NCBI RefSeq assembly: GCF_023073355.1
Contig: NZ_JADPJI010000005.1
Coordinates: 62,001-126,000, forward strand
Origin: Bradyrhizobium sp. 199
Lineage (GTDB): Bacteria; Pseudomonadota; Alphaproteobacteria; Rhizobiales; Xanthobacteraceae
Reading direction: 5' to 3'
DNA: 64,000 bases
Part shown: piece after piece, positions 29,222 through 36,954 of the stretch
Numbering within the stretch: the first letter of the stretch is position 1
Layout of the letters: each line of letters starts with the position of its first letter
Translations under genes and position numbers: made by a program
Notes under the pieces: model-generated
What the model was told of the DNA's origin: nothing
The model's database searches: none
The model's input: only the letters and a program-made list of their open reading frames with translations

Positions 29222-30202
29222 ATGCCCATGACGCATGCCATTCGTTTTCACAAGACCGGCGGTCCGGAAGTCCTGGTCTGGGAGGAGGTCAGCGTCGGCA
29301 AGCCCGGACCGGGCGAGGCGCGCATCCGCCACACCGCCGTCGGCCTCAACTTCGTCGACATCTACAACCGCTCGGGCCTGTACCCGGCGCAACTGCCGAG
29401 CGGGCTCGGCAGCGAGGCGGCCGGAATCGTCGAGGAGGTCGGCCCAGATGTCACCGATCTGAAGCCGGGCGATCGTGTCGCTTATGGCGCCTCGCCGCTC
29501 GGGGCCTATTCCGAGGCGCGGCTGATCCCTGCGGACCGCCTGTTGAAGCTGCCCGACGGCGTCGACGACAAGACCGCGGCGGCGATGATGCTCAAGGGCC
29601 TCACCACACAATATCTGATCCGGCAGACCTATCGGGTAAAGGCCGGCGATACCATCCTGCTGCATGCCGCGGCCGGCGGCGTCGGTCTGATCCTGGGCCA
29701 GTGGGCCAAGCACCTCGGTGCGACCGTAATCGGCACTGTCGGCAACGACGAGAAGGCCAAGCTTGCCAAGGCGCATGGCTGCGACCACGTCATCATCTAC
29801 ACGCGCGAGGATTTCGTGAAGCGGGTCGACGAGATCACCGGCGGCAAGAAGGTCCCCGTGGTCTACGATTCCGTCGGCAAGGACACGTTCCTGAAATCGC
29901 TCGACTGCCTCGCGCCGCTCGGCGTCGCTGCGCTGTTCGGTGCGTCCTCTGGCGCGGTCGAACCGCTCAATCTCGGTCTGCTCGCGCAAAAAGGCTCGCT
30001 CTACGTCACTCGCCCGACGCTGTTCACCTACGCCGCCAAGCGCGAAAATCTGGTCGCGATGGCGAACGAACTGTTCGACGTCGTCAAGTCCGGTGCGGTC
30101 AAGATCGAGGTGCACCAGACCTATCTGTTGAAGGATGCCGCAAAGGCGCATGCCGATCTCGCCGCACGCAAGACCACGGGGTCGACCGTGCTTCTGGTGT
30201 AA
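29222..30202 (+). CDS. NADPH:quinone oxidoreductase (zeta-crystallin type)
   Basis: A 326-residue medium-chain dehydrogenase/reductase without zinc. Features are VGLNFVDIYNRSGLYP, GLGSEAAGIVEEVG, the nucleotide-binding HAAAGGVGLILGQWAKHLGA and VVYDSVGKDTF. It reduces quinones by one or two electrons with NADPH as protection against reactive carbonyls. AAGGGAG lies just before the start; ATG 29228 is an in-frame alternative. It is monocistronic and divergent from the CoxD/CoxE pair. Confidence 0.93.
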   Translation: MPMTHAIRFHKTGGPEVLVWEEVSVGKPGPGEARIRHTAVGLNFVDIYNRSGLYPAQLPSGLGSEAAGIVEEVGPDVTDLKPGDRVAYGASPLGAYSEARLIPADRLLKLPDGVDDKTAAAMMLKGLTTQYLIRQTYRVKAGDTILLHAAAGGVGLILGQWAKHLGATVIGTVGNDEKAKLAKAHGCDHVIIYTREDFVKRVDEITGGKKVPVVYDSVGKDTFLKSLDCLAPLGVAALFGASSGAVEPLNLGLLAQKGSLYVTRPTLFTYAAKRENLVAMANELFDVVKSGAVKIEVHQTYLLKDAAKAHADLAARKTTGSTVLLV

Positions 30203-30241
30203 TGCCCGGCCGGGGCGGTGGCGCAGGCTTTCCGGCCTGCG

Positions 30242-30517
30242 TCACGTCCGTTCGTGCTTGCGCAGATCGCGGATATGATCGAGGCGGGATGCCTCGAGAT
30301 CGAGATCTTCGGGCGGAATGTCTGGCAGGGCGGCCTCGGTCAGGATGGCCTCGGTGACGTCCTCGACCGAATCCTCCGCTATTTCGTGGATGAACGAGAC
30401 ATTCCGGTATTCACCCGAGGCGACGCGGGAGACGACCTCACGTCTCGTGATCTCAGGGTCGACGACCGCCTCGCGGCCCCGCCGTCCATAGTCGATCATC
30501 ACGACGAAATACTGCAT
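30242..30517 (-). CDS. Conserved small hypothetical protein
   Basis: A 91-residue acidic protein beginning MQYFVVMIDYGRRG and containing SGEYRNVSFIHEIAEDSVEDVT. The N-terminal strand plus EYRNVSFIHEI resembles small proteins found throughout Bradyrhizobium. Function unknown. It is separated by 110 bases from the repressor gene on the same strand. Confidence 0.65.
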   Translation of the reverse strand: MQYFVVMIDYGRRGREAVVDPEITRREVVSRVASGEYRNVSFIHEIAEDSVEDVTEAILTEAALPDIPPEDLDLEASRLDHIRDLRKHERT

Positions 30518-30627
30518 GAAAACGACCCCGCCGCGTCCCGTTTACGGGCGCGCGGCAGAGTATTTCTGAAAAACGGAAGTAAGTCAAGATCGACTTCTAA
30601 AAAGTCGAAATCCGCCGGCCGGGGCCT

Positions 30628-31236
30628 TCACTTCCCCTTCTTGCGGGGGCGCGCCGACTTCGCGCGCAGCCGCTCCAGTTGCCCTTTGGGCATGGACAGG
30701 CAGATCTCCCCGACCCATTCCAGCTTCACGCCGACGATCGGCTTGGCATTGAAGCTGTTGAGATTGACGACGGACGGGCTTTTCCCACGCTCGATCGTCT
30801 TCAAATAGCGTTCGCCGGTCTTGAGTCGGACCACAGCCTCTTCGCCGTAGAAGCTCGACAGCGGATGGCGCTGGTCCTTGTAGACCACGATCACGTCCCC
30901 GCTCTCGTATTTGGGCAGCATTGAATCGCCCACGATCTCGAATGCGACGGTCTCTTCCATGATCGGAAAGGGCAGCGTGATGTCGCCCAGCCCCTCCGGC
31001 GGAACCTGCTCGTAATCCGGCTCGATCACGGCACCGGCGCCGACGCGGCCCATGATCGGCGCAAGATTGAGCTCGAGGTATTCCATGATCGGAATGATCT
31101 CAGAAGCCTTCACCAGGCGCTCGCCGCCGAGGATCTCCGAGACCGCGCCGGGCCGCACGCCCATGGCCGCCGCCAAGCCGCCCTTGCTCTTGCCTGTTTT
31201 CTCCAGGCCTCGCTCGATCATTGCAACGTCCAACAT
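30628..31236 (-). CDS. S24/LexA-like transcriptional repressor with HTH
   Basis: A 202-residue regulator. An N-terminal helix-turn-helix (GGLAAAMGVRPGAVSEILGGERLV) is joined to an S24 peptidase-like domain. The Ser nucleophile is in EIVGDSMLPKYESGD and the Lys in VVRLKTGERYLKTIERG. Phage CI-type and LexA-type repressors of this build can cleave themselves when RecA is activated, though the Ala-Gly cleavage site is not certain here (GRVGAGAV near residue 65 is a candidate). The start at 31236 is set by GAGGG seven bases upstream. It is divergent from a GcrA-like gene with palindromes between. Confidence 0.85.
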   Translation of the reverse strand: MLDVAMIERGLEKTGKSKGGLAAAMGVRPGAVSEILGGERLVKASEIIPIMEYLELNLAPIMGRVGAGAVIEPDYEQVPPEGLGDITLPFPIMEETVAFEIVGDSMLPKYESGDVIVVYKDQRHPLSSFYGEEAVVRLKTGERYLKTIERGKSPSVVNLNSFNAKPIVGVKLEWVGEICLSMPKGQLERLRAKSARPRKKGK

Positions 31237-31269
31237 GGTGATTCCCTCATTGCGCATCGTTCTGCTCTT

Positions 31270-31346
31270 GTAATCCGAAATTCGGAATAATTGCAATTAT
31301 GAATATCAGAATTACCGCTTGACTCGGGCTTCGGAATACCGGAATG
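31270..31346. promoter_or_regulatory. Palindromic operators between repressor and GcrA-like gene
   Basis: Three signals are packed here: TCCGAAATTCGGA (31274-31286), the perfect palindrome ATAATTGCAATTAT (31287-31300), and TTCGGAATACCGGAAT (31330-31345), which repeats the TTCGGA half-site. A rightward -35-like TTGACT lies at 31319-31324. They probably are the S24 repressor's sites controlling itself and the divergent gene. Confidence 0.55.
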
Positions 31347-31399
31347 TGCGTTTCGCCTCCGGTCAGGCGGTCGGAAGAGGCGCATCACAGGACAGCAAC

Positions 31400-31930
31400 A
31401 TGGAACCGGGTCATTGGCCGTCGGAGCACTCCGACGCGCTTCGCGACTATTTTCGCAAGGGCATGTCTTACGCAGAGATCGGACGACAGATTAACGCTAG
31501 GTTTGGAACGGCTTACACCCGCAATGCAGTGATCGGCCGCGCCAAGCGGCTTGGACTCGTGATACCGGAATGGATAGCGAGCCCGTCGATCGCGCCGTAT
31601 TTGCCGGGTGAGATCCCGGTTTCGCCGCGCCGCGCGGTGTTACCGAACCTGAATCTGCCGCCGAAGTCCGCAATGAAGCCTGCGGCGCCGGTGAAGTTGC
31701 GCTGCGTCGGCGTTCAGCCGCGCCTGGTCAAACTGGTTGAACTCGAGCCGGCCGACTGCCGCTATCCCTATGGGGGCGACAAGGAGGGGGAGGAGATCGC
31801 CTTCTGTGGGCATCCCTGCGAGCCGGGCTCCAGCTATTGCGCGCCGCATGCGCGCCTGACGCGCCGCTCTGGTGCTGCGTCCGCCGGCGTCCCCGGTCCG
31901 ATCGTGCTGAGGCTGGTCTCGGCTGCCTGA
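31400..31930 (+). CDS. GcrA-family regulator
   Basis: A 176-residue GcrA-type protein. The N-terminal DNA-binding part fits the family: DYFRKGMSYAEIGRQIN and YTRNAVIGRAKRLGL. The C-terminal part has ELEPADCRYPYGGD and FCGHPCEPGSSYCAPHARL, the Cys/His-rich end of GcrA proteins. GcrA binds sigma-70 and methylated GANTC sites to control cell-cycle genes. As this copy sits by an S24 repressor it may be an accessory or prophage-type paralogue rather than the housekeeping one. AGGA lies seven bases before the start at 31400. Confidence 0.85.
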   Translation: MEPGHWPSEHSDALRDYFRKGMSYAEIGRQINARFGTAYTRNAVIGRAKRLGLVIPEWIASPSIAPYLPGEIPVSPRRAVLPNLNLPPKSAMKPAAPVKLRCVGVQPRLVKLVELEPADCRYPYGGDKEGEEIAFCGHPCEPGSSYCAPHARLTRRSGAASAGVPGPIVLRLVSAA

Positions 31931-31975
31931 GTTCGTGGTTCCCCGTTCCATCGATAATTCGCAAGGAGTATCCGA

Positions 31976-32551
31976 GTGGCTCGTGTCCGACGCAATAAGT
32001 CCTACAAATTGACGCAGATCTACGACCGGCGGTCCCGCGAGGTGCCGTTCAATGCCGAAGTGGCGGAGGTCGAGGTCGACAATCCGCTGGCGCTCGATGC
32101 CGGCGAGAAGATCGTGGCCATCCGGTCGATCCGTGGCGATCCCCTCGGCCGCCTGCACGCACACCACCAGATCGACGAGGCGCAATACCGCGGCGGTCGA
32201 GCCTTCCAGAACGATTGGGAGAGGGCGGAGCGGGGTCCTCAGGCGATGGACCCGACCCGGGAATATGTCGATGGCGCGCGCACGCGTGAGCCCATCACCG
32301 AGAGCCAGCGCCAGGCGGTTTTGCGGCTGAACCGGGTCGAGCGCGAACTCGGCACCGACGGCGCCGCGCTGGTGCACGACGTGCTGATACTGGGCCTGAC
32401 CATGGATCAGATCGGGGAGCGTCGCGCCGTCCGGACGCAGCGCTGGAACGATTATTTTGCGCGGCGTTTTCGCGAATGTCTGGACCGGCTGGCGCTGCTC
32501 TACGGCTTTGCGACGGAAGCGGGGACGCAACGGGCAGAGCGACGCAGATGA
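31976..32551 (+). CDS. Hypothetical protein with HTH-like C-terminus
   Basis: A 191-residue protein with a GTG start well supported by AAGGAG seven bases upstream. The C-terminal third (VHDVLILGLTMDQIGERRAV, then YFARRFRECLDRLALLYG) reads like a sigma-factor or phage-regulator helix-turn-helix. The N-terminal part contains VDNPLALDAGEKIVAIRSIRGDPLGRL. Similar proteins occur near prophage regulators in bradyrhizobia. It is 45 bases after the GcrA-like gene and probably in the same operon. Confidence 0.65.
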   Translation: MARVRRNKSYKLTQIYDRRSREVPFNAEVAEVEVDNPLALDAGEKIVAIRSIRGDPLGRLHAHHQIDEAQYRGGRAFQNDWERAERGPQAMDPTREYVDGARTREPITESQRQAVLRLNRVERELGTDGAALVHDVLILGLTMDQIGERRAVRTQRWNDYFARRFRECLDRLALLYGFATEAGTQRAERRR

Positions 32552-32595
32552 ATGCGGCACGCCAGCGGCCTCGGCTGCGGCGTGCCGGTCTATTG

Positions 32596-32701
32596 CCTAA
32601 AGCGCGATGCGATTAGGATGAATCGCCATCGCGTTTTAGGTTGTTGTTTGAGCATGACCTTTTCGGAAAACCGCTGCGCACTTTTCCGGAACATGCTTTA
32701 G
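32596..32701. repeat. Two-palindrome dispersed element
   Basis: TAAAGCGCGATGCGAT...ATCGCGTTTTAG forms the left palindrome and GAGCATGACCTTTTCGG...TTTTCCGGAACATGCT the right one. The pair is a very common intergenic element in Bradyrhizobium and Rhodopseudomonas genomes. Its right edge supplies the stop codon of the following minus-strand gene. Confidence 0.75.
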
Positions 32702-33054
32702 GGATGCGGTACGATCTGGTAAGGCGTCGTGTAGGGCTCGACGCGGAGCGAGGCGTTGGCCAGAAGCCCGATCTTGGCGGTCGGTGTCTGCTGCAATTCG
32801 CCGTTCGGGCCGCGATGCACGTTATATTGCCAGACCGTGAGATCGCCCTTCTGCGCCAGCGCGTGCGCAACCGCGCTCGCATCGTTGCCGCCGATTCCCT
32901 GAAGTTCCTCCGTCGATAGCCCGACGACGATTTCGTCCTTGATGGTGATGATCTTGAACAGGTTCATCTTGGTCTCCTGGGCCCCGGCGCCTTGTATCGA
33001 GAGGATGAACAGCGCGGCCGCGGCGCCCTTGATGAGATCACAGCGAGAAAGCAT
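32698..33054 (-). CDS. Secreted hypothetical protein
   Basis: A 118-residue protein with a signal peptide (residues 1-25, KGAAAALFILSIQGAGA) and a short mature domain beginning QETKMNLFKIITIKDEIVVGLS. The mature part resembles a small periplasmic protein; no enzyme motif is visible. The stop codon lies in the last bases of the neighbouring repeat, so the C-terminus may have been altered by repeat insertion. It stands alone. Confidence 0.65.
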   Translation of the reverse strand: MLSRCDLIKGAAAALFILSIQGAGAQETKMNLFKIITIKDEIVVGLSTEELQGIGGNDASAVAHALAQKGDLTVWQYNVHRGPNGELQQTPTAKIGLLANASLRVEPYTTPYQIVPHP

Positions 33055-33654
33055 GCCGTCGTCCTTTGGTGCTGACGCGCGCCCGAATCGAAGTCTTCAG
33101 CCATGGCGCCGTGGTCTGCGTGGCCGTGTCGCAACGGCTTGGTCGTTCGATCATGGACAACGGTTCATCGGGGAAAACATTTCCGGCCGAGGCGGCGGCC
33201 GCGCCGAGTCAGGACGCCGGAGATCCGCTGCGAGATCAATCTTCATGTCGCCGCGGATACAACCGCCGAAGTCGGACTCGGAAAGCCGCTCATCGCAGCC
33301 AACGTCCGTTCATATCGGAAACACGCCGAAACGTTGCGCCGATTGACGGCGGCAGGGGCTCCGTGCGTGATTGATGCCGCTTGTTGACACAGGTGGGTGA
33401 CGGCGCTCGATATTCCTGTTATCCGGAATTTGCCGTGGTGCGATGCCGACGAAGCATCGCTACAGCTATTGTTGGACTTGCCGGATTGGTTGTTCTTTGG
33501 CATAAATGCAACCCATTGGTTTCGGATATGTCGTTCGACGTGCCAACCGGTCGGGGCCATCCGTCGAGAGTTCGTAGGGTCCAGTTGTGGTGTCTTGTCG
33601 TGGCGTTCGGTGCTTGAGTGGATCACGAAGGCCGATGCTTGTCATAGGTGCGAG
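33055..33654. other. Intergenic region without a supported gene
   Basis: About 600 bases. Several overlapping open frames on both strands exist but none has protein-like composition across its length. A stretch at 33220-33387 (INLHVAADTTAEVGLGKPL) could be the end of a small or decayed gene. Confidence 0.4.
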
Positions 33655-33840
33655 ATGAAAAACCTCAGTTTCGCGGCTGAACTGCACCTCAAGCTCGGCG
33701 CGCCCGCAAGCGGCACGGTCGAAAGTCTGCGCCTGCTCCGTGCATTCCTGAAGCTCGCACCTCGACAGCGTTTCGAGGTCATCAAGCTGGTCGAAGACCT
33801 CGCCACCGAAGAAGCCCTTCCCGAGCACCCCTTGTCCTGA
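33655..33840 (+). CDS. Conserved small hypothetical protein
   Basis: A 61-residue protein, MKNLSFAAELHLKLG then LRLLRAFLKLAPRQRFEVIKLVEDLA. It is helical and resembles small proteins of the MKTHSFAAELRRKLG kind found in bradyrhizobia. Start at 33655 chosen for AGGTGCG just upstream. The longer open frame back to 33397 has no matching character. Function unknown. Confidence 0.55.
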   Translation: MKNLSFAAELHLKLGAPASGTVESLRLLRAFLKLAPRQRFEVIKLVEDLATEEALPEHPLS

Positions 33841-33995
33841 GCTTTGCTGCGCGCCGGCCCCTACGCCGTCTCCTTCGTTTTCCCGCGACATTTTCTTGCC
33901 GGAGTCGGGCCGCCGGCGACGTTTCCCCGAGGCTGGCGCTGGAAGGCGATCCGGCAAGTGTGGTATTCAGTTGGGAAGATGGGAGGAGTGCGACC

Positions 33996-34337
33996 ATGAT
34001 CGAACCGAAGCTCGAAGTTCCGGCCGAACTGCGCGACCTGGCCGAGAAGACGATTGACCAGGCGGAAAAAGCATTCGGCATGTTTTTCGAAGCCGCCACA
34101 AAATCGATGTCGTCCGTTCCAGGCGCGGGGACGGAGGTGTCGAAGCAGGCGCTGGTTTTCACCGAGCAAAACATGAAGTCGGCCTTCGAGCATGCGCGCA
34201 AGCTGGTTCATGCCACCGACCTCCAGGAAGCGATGCGGATCCAGTCCGATTTCCTGCGCAGCCAGTTCACCAGCGCCGGAGATCACATGCGCCAGATGAC
34301 CGGCAGTCTCATGCAACCGGGCAAGGGCAAGTCCTGA
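33996..34337 (+). CDS. Phasin family protein
   Basis: A 113-residue helical protein of the phasin type that coats polyhydroxyalkanoate granules and may influence their size. Characteristic are the PAELRDLAEKTIDQAEKAFGMF opening in part, the amphipathic middle, and FEHARKLVHATDLQEAMRIQ, SDFLRSQF near the end. The start has GGGAGGAG upstream. It is monocistronic; no phaC or phaR genes are in view. Confidence 0.9.
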   Translation: MIEPKLEVPAELRDLAEKTIDQAEKAFGMFFEAATKSMSSVPGAGTEVSKQALVFTEQNMKSAFEHARKLVHATDLQEAMRIQSDFLRSQFTSAGDHMRQMTGSLMQPGKGKS

Positions 34338-34571
34338 TTCTCGGCTTGTGCACAGCGTGCCCACAAATTGAACTTGCATGGCGTGGCGATCCGCACTTCG
34401 ATGCTGGTGCGGATCCATGCCGGGCCACCGAATGACCTCATTCGCCGTCTGGCATTCCTTCTGCTGATCCCTGTCGGTCCTCCGGCAGGGATTTGCATTT
34501 GTGGCAGATGTGGTGCTCGGCGCGCTACCGGTTCACTTGCGCCAACGCGGCCCTTCGGGTCGGATCGTGCT

Positions 34572-34875
34572 CTAACGCAGCGATGCGATGTAGGCCGCGA
34601 TGTCGCCGGCTTCGGTCCGGCTCAAGGGCATTCGGCATCTTCGGGTGTGGATCGAGCAGGAAGAAGGCGAGCCTCTCCGGATTGAGTCCTGCCTGCGCGG
34701 AACGGAGGCAAAGGAGGAGACGTCGGCACTCGCCTGGGTCTGGCCGTTCGCAATGACATGGCAGCTTGCGCACCAACGTTTGGCGAGGTAGGCACCGGGA
34801 TCATCGGCTGACGAGGAAATACTCCCCGACGCCGAGAACGCAAAGAAACGCTAGGATTGAAAACACCCTTTTCAT
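34572..34875 (-). pseudogene. Decayed class I cytochrome c gene, three frameshifts
   Basis: Frame 1 gives a signal peptide MKRVFSILAFLCVLGVGEYFLV. Frame 2 continues DDPGAYLAKRWCASCHVIANG with the CxxCH haem site. Frame 3 gives GLNPERLAFFLLDPHPKMPN with the axial Met region. Frame 4 ends MPLSRTEAGDIAAYIASLR. Joined, they make a normal ~100-residue cytochrome c. The breaks lie near 34803, 34700 and 34636. The gene cannot be expressed as one protein. Confidence 0.75.
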
Positions 34876-35027
34876 GGTGTGGTCTCAAATCACGTTCGGC
34901 TGAACAGGGCCATTGCGAACTCCCGGATCGAGCGATCGTGAGCAGGTCACGGGGTTAAATTTAGGCAAGTCCGTAAGCTAGGCCGCAAGGGCTGCATGCC
35001 GGGGGACCACTCCGAACGGCAGGGCGG

Positions 35028-36824
35028 CTAGAGACAGCCGGCTTTGGCTCGTTCAGGGCAGAGCCGGAATGCGCTCGACAGCGTGAACAGGAAGCGGGGA
35101 CTGCGGCGCTCGTTGTCCGGTGCCCGGTAGCTCAAGGGCACGGCCACGCCGAGATCGGCCTGGAAATCGTGTGGCAGGAAGAAGCGCACACCGGCTCCGG
35201 CCGATGTGAGCGACAGGCCCTGGCTCAGGCGGTACCCGTGGTTCCAGACGGCGCCGGCGTCGCCAAAGGCGTAGAGCTGATAGCCAGTCCAGTAGCGGAA
35301 ATTGAGCTTCTGGTCGAAGCGCAGTTCGAGCGAGCCGGCAAGGCCGTTGTCGCCGCTGATCTCGGCTGCGCCATAGCCCCGGCCGAAGGCCGCGCCGCCG
35401 AGATAGAACTGCTGCGAGGTGAACAGCGGCCGCGACGCTGTCTGGCTCGCCGCGGAGAGCTTGAGCGACCAGGCATCGTTGAGGGTCTGGTAGCGCGTGA
35501 ACCAGAGATTCAGCACCGAGAAGTTCGACGAGGCGCCGTCGCGGGACAACAGAGCGTCGTCGAAATGGGACGCGCCGAAGACGTCGAGGGCCTGGCGGTA
35601 GGTCAGCGTCGCAAGGTTGGTGCCGCCGAAGCTATCCTGAAGCCGGTAGTCGGCGGTCAGGCTCGCCGTCCTGATGTGATCGTTGTACCATGGGCCGTAA
35701 AGGTCGTGCTCGGATACGTTGCTGAAGCTCGTCGCCGCTGTCAGGGTCAGGGTGGAGGATTGCGACTGCAACGGGACAATGCTGGCGCGCAGCTCGAAGG
35801 CCTCAGTCGTCGTGACGTCGCTGTCGAGGCGGCGGGCATCGCCCGGGCGGACCGCGCTGTAGAGAACGGAGGCACCGAGGCGTACGCCGTCGACGCCGAC
35901 GGGCGTGTCATAGGACAGCCGCGCAAAGCCGAGCTGGCGCGGATCGTTCGCGATGGTCGACAGGTTGACTGCCAGCGTGTCTCCGGGCGCGAGATAGGAG
36001 TTGAACGCGCCGGTCGCGTAGGTCTGCCACGGGCCGACCGATGACGATCCGAGATTGTCCACGCCGAACGAGGAGAAGACGTGCCAGGTCTTCAAATGGA
36101 CTGTGAGGCGGAAGCGGCCGGACGCGCCGCCGATTTCCTCGAGCGCGGTATCGGTGATCCGGACGCCCGGCCTGCCATTGATGAGGAAGAGCTGGCGTTC
36201 GAGCGTCGGCAGGCGCGACGGCTGCTCGGCCAGAACCGGCCCGAGCATCGGCCTGACGCCGAATTGCTCGGCGCCGTCGCCTTTCAGCTCGACCTGCACG
36301 ATGGCGCCTTCGATCACCTGGATCCGGACCCGGCCGTCGGCAATGTCCTGCGGCGGCACGATGGCCCGGCTCAGATGGAAGCCGTCGGCGCGGTAGAGGT
36401 CGCTGATCGTGCCTGCGATCCCGGCGAGATCCGCCTGCGAGACCTTCCTGCCGAGATACGGCTGATAGGCCGCGGCAATGCGATCGGGGGAGACGGCGTG
36501 GGCGCCGCTGATGTTGACGCCGCGCAGCACGAATTGCGGCGTGGTATCGCCGCCGGTGTTGGGCTGGCCGGCCGTCGGCAGCCTGACCGGCGGTCGGTTC
36601 AATGTTTCTCGTTCGGTTTGGTTTTCAAAGTATTTCTCGGGCTGGCGGGGATCGAAACCCGGCTGGTTCGCCTGTTGTGCGAACGCCTGGGAAGCTCCCG
36701 CAAAAATCGGTGCCAACAGCGCCAGGGCGGTAAGGAGATGCCGTCTCTCAACGCGCGCAGCGAATCTTTCCCCGTAGTTTGACGGAGAAATTGCTACGGG
36801 GCGGAAAGGGTTCATTGGCCGCAT
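35028..36824 (-). CDS. FhaC/ShlB-type two-partner secretion outer-membrane transporter
   Basis: A 598-residue Omp85-superfamily protein. A signal peptide (about residues 28-50, LLTALALLAPIFAGASQAFA) is followed by a proline-rich linker, a POTRA domain (about 97-178: VLRGVNISGAHAVSP, LYRADGFHLSRAIVPPQDI, GRVRIQVIEGAI) and a 16-strand barrel. The barrel motif FYLGGAAFGRGYG near 478 matches the conserved loop that plugs such pores. These transporters export a TpsA exoprotein; no classical TpsA with a filamentous-haemagglutinin N-terminus is adjacent. It is divergent from the FecR-domain gene. Confidence 0.88.
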   Translation of the reverse strand: MRPMNPFRPVAISPSNYGERFAARVERRHLLTALALLAPIFAGASQAFAQQANQPGFDPRQPEKYFENQTERETLNRPPVRLPTAGQPNTGGDTTPQFVLRGVNISGAHAVSPDRIAAAYQPYLGRKVSQADLAGIAGTISDLYRADGFHLSRAIVPPQDIADGRVRIQVIEGAIVQVELKGDGAEQFGVRPMLGPVLAEQPSRLPTLERQLFLINGRPGVRITDTALEEIGGASGRFRLTVHLKTWHVFSSFGVDNLGSSSVGPWQTYATGAFNSYLAPGDTLAVNLSTIANDPRQLGFARLSYDTPVGVDGVRLGASVLYSAVRPGDARRLDSDVTTTEAFELRASIVPLQSQSSTLTLTAATSFSNVSEHDLYGPWYNDHIRTASLTADYRLQDSFGGTNLATLTYRQALDVFGASHFDDALLSRDGASSNFSVLNLWFTRYQTLNDAWSLKLSAASQTASRPLFTSQQFYLGGAAFGRGYGAAEISGDNGLAGSLELRFDQKLNFRYWTGYQLYAFGDAGAVWNHGYRLSQGLSLTSAGAGVRFFLPHDFQADLGVAVPLSYRAPDNERRSPRFLFTLSSAFRLCPERAKAGCL

Positions 36825-36954
36825 GATTTTTCATAGATTTTTATGGTCAATGATTGGTTAAAGCGGCCGCTTGGTTGGCCGCTACCCGCTAATTCTCTCT
36901 TGAGTGATTTCGATTATCCCTCTGATCTGGCTCTAACGCGGACTGAGGATCGTC

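Noticed and set aside
33103..33387. A possible 94-residue protein
   Set aside because: Only the last third looks protein-like, third-position bias is weak and there is no ribosome site.
34283..34685. Overlapping short frames on both strands
   Set aside because: Composition unlike protein; no motif or ribosome site found.
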